A stretch of 8,500 bases of DNA, from assembly GCA_002294005.1 (NCBI GenBank), contig DBEH01000027.1:55882-64381 (forward strand), read 5' to 3'. Shown in pieces: positions 3,910 through 8,500 of this stretch (position 1 is its first letter; each line of letters starts with the position of its first letter). The stretch comes from Firmicutes bacterium UBA911. GTDB taxonomy: Bacteria > Bacillota > Desulfotomaculia > Desulfotomaculales > Desulforudaceae. Position numbers and translations under genes: made by a program. The notes below the pieces were generated by a model, which saw only the letters and a list, made by a program, of their open reading frames with translations, was not told the origin of the DNA and searched no databases.

Positions 3910-6900
3910 ATGCATAAAAAAAGGCGTCTTTCAGCGCTCGGCGCGCTGGCCGCGCTCGGCGTATTGCTGATCACCGTTTTCTTGCTCGCCGCGGGGGGCC
4001 GCTGGCTCTTCGGTCCGGTGGCCGACCCGGAGACCGGACCCGGCGGACCTGACCGCACCGGCCCCGCCGCCCTCCTTGAGCCGGCCCCGCCGCCGCCCTC
4101 CGGCGCGGCGCCGTTCGTCGCCCGCCCCGGACCGGGGGCGGCGCCCGACTGGCGCGCCCGCCTCGACGAGCTGGGCGTCCCGTCCAAACCGCTCGGCGGG
4201 GACGAGTGGCTGGTCTGGGTTCGGGCGGGCGAGTTGGAAGCAACCGCCGCCCTGCTCGACGCCGCGCTTTCGCCCCATAACCCGGCCGCGCTCCTGTCCC
4301 TCCCGGGGGGGCACCCACCGGAGGTCGGGCACCCACCGGAGGTGGGTCGGCAGGCCGCCACGGGTGCGGACGCTACAGACGCGGGCGCGGCTGCAGGCAC
4401 CGGCCGGCCCGGAGACGGCTCCGGCGGCCGTGGCGGCTCCGGCGGCCACCCCTTGCTGCTCAACATCACCCTGTTCCGGGCGGACGCCAAGGACCGGGTG
4501 GCGGCCGTGGTGCGCGCGCACGGCGGCACCGTCCTGCGCGGCCTGGACGAGGCGGACGGCCGCGTCCTGCGGGTGAGCCTGCCCCAGCCCGGCCCACCGG
4601 CGCGGGTGCCCCGGGCGGGCGTTTCGCTGCCCGGGGCGCTCGCCGGCAGCCCGGACATATTTGCGCTTGAGCTTTATGAAGCGCCTGTTCTCCTGAACGA
4701 CCGGGTGCGCGCGGTTATCGGGGCGGATTTCCTGACCGTGCCCGGCTTTGCCACGCCCGCCGGCCTGACCGGGGCCGGCCAGATCGTGGCCATAGCCGAC
4801 AGCGGCCTGGACCGCGGCCGACCCACCAACGCGGGTGCCCCGACTGACGCGGGTGCCCCGACCGGCATCCACCCCGACCTGGCCGACGTTCCCGGACAGA
4901 TGCCCAAGGTGCCTTTGCTCCGTTCCTGGTCCGGCGGCGGCACGGCCGATCCCATCGGCCACGGCACCCACGTCGCGGCCACGGTGGCCGGGACCGGCGC
5001 CGCTTCCGGCGGGAAGCACCGCGGCGTGGCGCCGGGGGCGAGCATCTATTTCCAGGCCCTCCTGAACCCGGCCGGCCAACTTGAACCCCCCGCCGACCTG
5101 GTGTCGCTTTTCCGCCCGGCCTACGAGGCCGGCGCGCGCGTGCACGTGAACGGCTGGGGCGGCCGCACCAACGCCTACCAGAGCGTCAGCGCCCAGGTGG
5201 ACCGCTTCGTGCTCTACTACCGCGATTTTCTGCCGGTGTTCGGCGCCGGGAACAACGGCCCGGCGGCGCGCAGCCTCACCCCGGAGGCGAACAGCAAGAA
5301 CGCCCTGGTGGTCGGGGCGTCCCAAAACCCCCGCCCGGCCTACGGCCCGGACAGCCTGGCCGCCGACAAAACGGCTTCCTTCTCCAGCCGCGGCCCGACG
5401 GCCGACGGGCGGATCAAACCGGATCTCCTGGCGCCCGGCACCGCCGTCGTTTCGGCCCGCTCGGCGCTCGTGGCGGGCAACTATCCGGCCCTCCCGGCCT
5501 ACCAGCGGATGGACGGGACCAGCATGGCCGCGGCCGCCGCCGGTGGGGCCGCCGTCTTGCTGCGCGAGTACTTCCGGGCCGAGGAACGCCTGGCCCGGCC
5601 CTCGGCCGCGCTCCTGCGCGCCGCCCTGGTGAACGGCGCCCGACCCTTGGAGAAGGCGGCGCCGCCCGAAACCTTCGGTCTTCTGGACCTGGGGGCCACC
5701 GTGCTGGCCCTGCGCGAAAAAACCTTTCGCTACGTTGACGCGCGCGAGGGGCTGACCGAGGGCGAGGCCGCCACCTACACCTTCGCGGTCGAACACCCCG
5801 GCGCGCCCGTCTCAGCCACCCTGGCCTGGACCGACCCGCCGGCCGCCCCGGGGGCGGCCCGCACTCTGGTGAATGACCTGAACCTCACCGTCACCGCGCC
5901 GGACGGCCGGGTCCTCCGCGGCAACCACTTTTTGGGGGCCGGCCGACCCACTGACGCGGGTGCCCCGGACGACGTGAACAACATCGAGCGGGTATTCATT
6001 GCGCGGCCGCAGCCCGGCACCTATACCGTGACCGTCCGGGCGGCGCGCGTCGCGGAAAACACTGTTTTCACTCCCGGGCCGGCGTCCGCCCAGGACTTCG
6101 CCCTGGTGTTCGGCTGCCTGCCGGTGCGGGATGTGGCCTTGGGCGGCAGCGGCAACATCCTGGACACAGCCGGCGGCGGCCGCGTCACCTTGCCGCGTGC
6201 CGGGATAAAGAACTTGATTGACGGGGTACGCGCCGGCGGCCGCACCGCCGGGGACGTCTTGCCCGGCGCCGACCTCTACCTGTTCGGACCCGCCGCCGAA
6301 CGGCCCCGGGCCGCGTATGCGGTGTCCGGCACGTGGCGCGCGCCGGCGGTCAAGACGCTGGACTTCGAGGGCCGGGCCGTGTTTGTGGCCATCAATCCGC
6401 TGGAACGGGAGGGCGGGCGCAATCTCGCCCCGCAGGGCCAAGGCGCCGTTTGGATCAACGGCGTTCCGGGAACCCCCGGGGAACTCCCCCCGGGGGTCGA
6501 AATCGCCGCTACGGTCAACCCCTCCACCCAGACCCTGTGGCGGGTGGAGGCCTTCTACCGGGAGCGGGACGGCCTTCTGGCCGCCATCGACTCCGCCGCC
6601 GGGGAAATGCGGCTGGTGGGGGACACGGAGCCCCTGCGGATTGCGTCAGCGGCCGCCGTCTCCATCGACGACATCGTGGCGGACGGCTGCTGGATCGACC
6701 GGCCCTTCGGCGCGGCCGCCGCGGCCGAGTTGGGGGAACTGCGGGCCGGCATGGCCGTGCACCTGGTGCTCTCCCCGGCCACCGGGGAGGTGCAGTACAT
6801 CGGCACCCGCCGGCTGATCGCCTTCGGTGGGCTGCGCGCGGCCGACCCTGACACCCGGCGCCTGACGTTGGAGACCGGCACCGACTTCAAGGTCTTCCCC

Positions 6901-8337
6901 GGCGCCGCCGCCCGCCGTGATCTCCAGCCCGCCGGGCTGGAAGACCTGCAGCCCGGTGACCGCCTCCTGGCGGTGCTCCTGCCGGATACGCGGGAAGTGC
7001 TGGAAGTGGAAGCCTTCTCGCGGGTGGTCTACGGCCGGGTGCTCTACACCGGTGAAACCGTGGCCTACCTGATGGACGAGCACAACATGTTCCGGAGTCT
7101 GACCCTCACCCCCGGCACCCGGTTCTTCCGCTGGGGCCTGCGGGTGGATGCCGCCGCGCTGGCGGGCGGTCTCTGGGTGCGGGTGCTTTTGGACCCGGCC
7201 GCCGGGGCACCCGCGCCGGATAGCGCGGGTCGGGCCTTGCGGTTCGACATCGCCGAGGGGGCCGTTCAGGGGGCGGGTACCCTGGAGCTATTTGACCCCG
7301 GCCGCCGGTCGGCTCGCATCGACGGGCGGGAATACCGGCTGGACCCGCGCACCGCGGTGTTCAAAAACGGCTACCCGGTAACCACCGGGGTTCTGCGCCC
7401 CGGTGACCAGGTGGAATTCACCGCCCTGCCCGCCGGGGCACCCGTGCCGAATGGTACCGGGGCACCCACGCCGAATGGCGCGGGTCGGGCGGAACAAGTG
7501 CTGTTCGGGGTGGCGGCACGGTCGGTTCCCGGCGTACCCGTTCCGGACCTCGGCGCCTCCGGATTGCCCTTTGACGGCTACCTGCTGGTGAGCGGGCGCA
7601 CCAACGCCGACCGGGTGCATTTCGCGCGCGCCGACGGCGGCCTCCTGGAGGTGCCCCTGCGGGAGGGGGGCTTCGCCTATCCGGTCGAACGGCAGCCCGG
7701 CGAAACCAGCCTGCAAGTGGTGGCGGTGGACAGCTCAAGCGGCGCCGTCGCCGGGCAGACCGTGTCCTTCCCGCCGCTCCGGGAGGCGCGTGCCCTCACG
7801 GACATCCGGGGCTCCTGGGCCGAGCGGGACATCCTGGCCCTGACCGCCGGCCACCTGATGGCCGGCTATCCGGACGGCACCTTCCGGCCGGGCCGCCCCG
7901 TGAGCCGCGCCGAGTTCAGCGCCGTGCTGGTGCGCCTCCTGGGCTGGCCCATCAAACCGGGCGCCGCCCCCGGCTTCGCCGACGCCGCCGCCGTCCCGGA
8001 GTGGGCCCGGCCCTCGGTCGCCGCCGCCCACGACCGCAACCTGTTCAGCGGCTACCCGGATGGCAGCTTTCGCCCCGCGGCTCCCGTTACCCGGGCCGAA
8101 GCCGCCGTCGTTCTGATGCGCGCGCTTGAACCGTTCCGGGATTCGGCCCCGGAAACCCCGCCGCCACCCTACACCGACTGGCGCCGGGTGCCATCCTGGG
8201 CGCAAGCGCCCGTCTCGCACGCCTACGAGGCCGGCCTCTTCCGCGGCCGCCCCGGCGGCGCCTTCGAGCCGGACGCCCCACTCCCCCGGGCCGAGCTGGC
8301 CGCCGCCCTAAACCGCTTCCTCGCCGCCAGCCGCTAA
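3910..8337 (+). CDS. Secreted KP-43-like subtilase (S8) with beta modules and three SLH domains
   Basis: A secreted serine endopeptidase held on the cell wall, 1475 residues. A basic start (HKKRR) and hydrophobic helix (about 8-28) form a signal peptide or anchor. Residues ~85-285 resemble a propeptide, ending in a LLNDRVRAVIGA motif also found before KP-43-type catalytic domains. The S8 triad is D297 (IADSGLD), H351 (GHGTHVAA) and S538 (DGTSMA), with oxyanion N448 (GAGNNGP). After Ser, the usual Thr-Pro is Ala-Ala. The KP-43 beta-sandwich follows (about 607-735: VNDLNLTVTAPDG, VNNIERVFI, PGTYTVTV). Residues ~808-1201 hold about five beta repeats ending in a PGDxVxVxLxP pattern. A further beta domain precedes SLH1 (~1298), SLH2 (~1356) and SLH3 (~1421-1475). 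SLH3 is degenerate (GRPGG for GYPDG, PRAE for TRAE). GGAGG (3901-3905) is only 4 nt before the ATG. Base composition is extremely GC-rich. Short hairpin repeats are inserted in frame. Confidence 0.95.
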   Translation: MHKKRRLSALGALAALGVLLITVFLLAAGGRWLFGPVADPETGPGGPDRTGPAALLEPAPPPPSGAAPFVARPGPGAAPDWRARLDELGVPSKPLGGDEWLVWVRAGELEATAALLDAALSPHNPAALLSLPGGHPPEVGHPPEVGRQAATGADATDAGAAAGTGRPGDGSGGRGGSGGHPLLLNITLFRADAKDRVAAVVRAHGGTVLRGLDEADGRVLRVSLPQPGPPARVPRAGVSLPGALAGSPDIFALELYEAPVLLNDRVRAVIGADFLTVPGFATPAGLTGAGQIVAIADSGLDRGRPTNAGAPTDAGAPTGIHPDLADVPGQMPKVPLLRSWSGGGTADPIGHGTHVAATVAGTGAASGGKHRGVAPGASIYFQALLNPAGQLEPPADLVSLFRPAYEAGARVHVNGWGGRTNAYQSVSAQVDRFVLYYRDFLPVFGAGNNGPAARSLTPEANSKNALVVGASQNPRPAYGPDSLAADKTASFSSRGPTADGRIKPDLLAPGTAVVSARSALVAGNYPALPAYQRMDGTSMAAAAAGGAAVLLREYFRAEERLARPSAALLRAALVNGARPLEKAAPPETFGLLDLGATVLALREKTFRYVDAREGLTEGEAATYTFAVEHPGAPVSATLAWTDPPAAPGAARTLVNDLNLTVTAPDGRVLRGNHFLGAGRPTDAGAPDDVNNIERVFIARPQPGTYTVTVRAARVAENTVFTPGPASAQDFALVFGCLPVRDVALGGSGNILDTAGGGRVTLPRAGIKNLIDGVRAGGRTAGDVLPGADLYLFGPAAERPRAAYAVSGTWRAPAVKTLDFEGRAVFVAINPLEREGGRNLAPQGQGAVWINGVPGTPGELPPGVEIAATVNPSTQTLWRVEAFYRERDGLLAAIDSAAGEMRLVGDTEPLRIASAAAVSIDDIVADGCWIDRPFGAAAAAELGELRAGMAVHLVLSPATGEVQYIGTRRLIAFGGLRAADPDTRRLTLETGTDFKVFPGAAARRDLQPAGLEDLQPGDRLLAVLLPDTREVLEVEAFSRVVYGRVLYTGETVAYLMDEHNMFRSLTLTPGTRFFRWGLRVDAAALAGGLWVRVLLDPAAGAPAPDSAGRALRFDIAEGAVQGAGTLELFDPGRRSARIDGREYRLDPRTAVFKNGYPVTTGVLRPGDQVEFTALPAGAPVPNGTGAPTPNGAGRAEQVLFGVAARSVPGVPVPDLGASGLPFDGYLLVSGRTNADRVHFARADGGLLEVPLREGGFAYPVERQPGETSLQVVAVDSSSGAVAGQTVSFPPLREARALTDIRGSWAERDILALTAGHLMAGYPDGTFRPGRPVSRAEFSAVLVRLLGWPIKPGAAPGFADAAAVPEWARPSVAAAHDRNLFSGYPDGSFRPAAPVTRAEAAVVLMRALEPFRDSAPETPPPPYTDWRRVPSWAQAPVSHAYEAGLFRGRPGGAFEPDAPLPRAELAAALNRFLAASR
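4308..4350 (+). repeat. Intragenic hairpin repeat, copy 1 (tandem, forward)
   Basis: GGGCACCCACCGGAGGTC (4309-4326) is followed at once by a copy differing only in the last base (4327-4344), then GGTCGG. ACCCACC (4331-4337) and GGTGGGT (4341-4347) form a perfect 7-bp stem with loop GGA. It encodes GHPPEVGHPPEVGR (residues 134-147) in the propeptide-like region. The reading frame differs from copies 4 and 5. Confidence 0.85.
4591..4612 (-). repeat. Intragenic hairpin repeat, degenerate copy 6 (reverse)
   Basis: The segment carries GGGTGCCCC at 4604-4612 preceded by GGCCCACCGGCGC, close to the GGCCGACCC-ACTGACGC-GGGTGCCCC form of copy 3 but with a shortened left arm. It encodes the Pro/Arg-rich GPPARVPR. 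In such GC-rich sequence a chance match cannot be excluded. Confidence 0.35.
4816..4859 (-). repeat. Intragenic hairpin repeat, copy 2 (tandem, reverse) in the catalytic-Asp loop
   Basis: GGCCGACCC (4816-4824) is followed by two GGGTGCCCC arms (4833-4841, 4851-4859) spaced 18 nt apart. Read on the minus strand it has the same order as copy 1: two GGGGCACCC arms then GGGTCGG. It encodes GRPTNAGAPTDAGAP (residues 303-317), directly after DSGLDR of the catalytic Asp motif and before IHPDL. Confidence 0.85.
5941..5966 (-). repeat. Intragenic hairpin repeat, copy 3 (single, reverse)
   Basis: GGCCGACCC (5941-5949), central ACTGACGC, and GGGTGCCCC (5958-5966). It is nearly identical to part of copy 2 about 1.1 kb away. 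It encodes GRPTDAGAP (residues 678-686) in a loop of the KP-43 beta-sandwich, between GNHF and the DDVNNIERVF strand. Confidence 0.85.
7204..7236 (+). repeat. Intragenic hairpin repeat, copy 4 (single, forward)
   Basis: GGGGCACCC (7204-7212) and GGGTCGGGCC (7227-7236) flank a perfect 8-bp stem, ACCCGCGC (7209-7216) with GCGCGGGT (7223-7230), loop CGGATA. It encodes GAPAPDSAGRA (residues 1099-1109) at the turn between two strands of a beta module. Confidence 0.85.
7435..7490 (+). repeat. Intragenic hairpin repeat, copy 5 (tandem, forward)
   Basis: Two 24-nt units beginning GGGGCACCC (7435 and 7459) match at 19 of 24 positions and are followed by GGGTCGGGC (7482-7490 with overlap of unit 2). 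The second unit folds as ACCC-A-CGCC / GGCG-C-GGGT with loop GAAT and one mismatch. It encodes GAPVPNGTGAPTPNGAGR (about residues 1176-1193), at the same turn of the next beta module as copy 4. Confidence 0.85.
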
Positions 8338-8500
8338 GCGCTGCTTAACAGGATTGCATCATGGGCATAATCACCGAGGCGGATGTTATCACCCAAAACG
8401 GGGCGAAAGACCCCGCCGTCCTACTTTTCGTAATGTTTCAGTAAACCCGTTGACCAGTGCAAAGGGACCAGAATGTTCAGGGTTTAATCAGGGTTCTTCT
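8338..8500. other. Unassigned sequence downstream of the protease gene
   Basis: No gene is supported here. TAAGC/GCTTA (8335-8339, 8343-8347) is a 5-bp hairpin overlapping the protease stop codon. CGGGG (8399-8403) and CCCCG (8411-8415) form a 5-bp stem with a 7-nt loop, and CTTTT follows only 10 nt later, so it is at best a weak terminator. TTGACC at 8450-8455 resembles a -35, but no good -10 is seen. The composition is much less GC-rich than the protease gene. Confidence 0.4.

Noticed and set aside
3931..5796. A 621-codon open frame on the minus strand opposite the protease gene
   Set aside because: It is composed of Gly/Ala/Arg/Pro-rich sequence with no recognisable domain. Long antisense frames are expected opposite very GC-rich genes, and the + strand has clear subtilase motifs.
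4308..7490. Repeats in the protease gene as a CRISPR array
   Set aside because: The copies are hundreds of bases apart, occur in both orientations, vary in the core and lie inside a conserved coding frame.
8361..8444. A 27-residue open frame starting MGIITEADVITQ
   Set aside because: It is short, has only a weak Shine-Dalgarno and no recognised family. Kept only as a note in the unassigned region.

Overview
The window is a high-GC chromosomal segment from an endospore-forming, monoderm-type Firmicute. SpoIID, SpoIIID and Mbl lie together, and the last gene encodes a secreted protease with three S-layer homology (SLH) domains. The mix of sporulation genes, SLH proteins and high GC suggests a Clostridia member, perhaps the Desulfotomaculum/Desulforudis/Ammonifex group. 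That taxonomic guess is inference from gene content only.

Layout, all genes on the + strand. (1) 1-744: the 3' part of spoIID, whose N-terminal half lies outside the window. A perfect AAAAGGGG/CCCCTTTT hairpin and three copies of a CTGACCCCTTTT motif follow it. (2) 951-1202: spoIIID, the mother-cell transcription regulator, with a plausible sigma-E-type promoter upstream. (3) 1450-2481: mbl/mreB, preceded by a GATAA tandem repeat. Shine-Dalgarno position and family length favour the GTG start at 1450 over the upstream ATG at 1435. (4) 2508-3068: a COG1751-type protein related to the pyruvate kinase C-terminal domain, probably co-transcribed with mbl and closed by a terminator that overlaps its stop codon. 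(5) 3159-3783: a Phd/YefM antitoxin overlapping a VapC-like PIN toxin that appears C-terminally broken. This module has visibly lower GC than its surroundings. (6) 3784-3909: a leader with an extended -10 promoter and a perfect 10-bp hairpin at the expected transcript 5' end. (7) 3910-8337: a 1475-residue KP-43-like subtilase with signal peptide, propeptide-like region, S8 catalytic domain, C-terminal beta-sandwich, about five repeated beta modules and three SLH domains. (8) 8338-8500: unassigned sequence.

SpoIID (engulfment peptidoglycan hydrolase), SpoIIID (sigma-E regulon switch) and Mbl (wall elongation cytoskeleton) form a familiar spore and cell-wall neighbourhood. The TA module and the giant SLH protease look like accessory additions next to it.

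The most unusual signal is a family of short hairpin-forming repeats inside the protease gene. They have the form GGGGC-ACCC-(stem/loop)-GGGT-CGG. Five clear copies and one degenerate copy occur, in both orientations and in more than one reading frame. All are in frame with the protein and sit at loops, turns or linkers, including the loop just after the catalytic Asp. This looks like a protein-invading palindromic repeat, comparable in concept to the Rickettsia palindromic elements.
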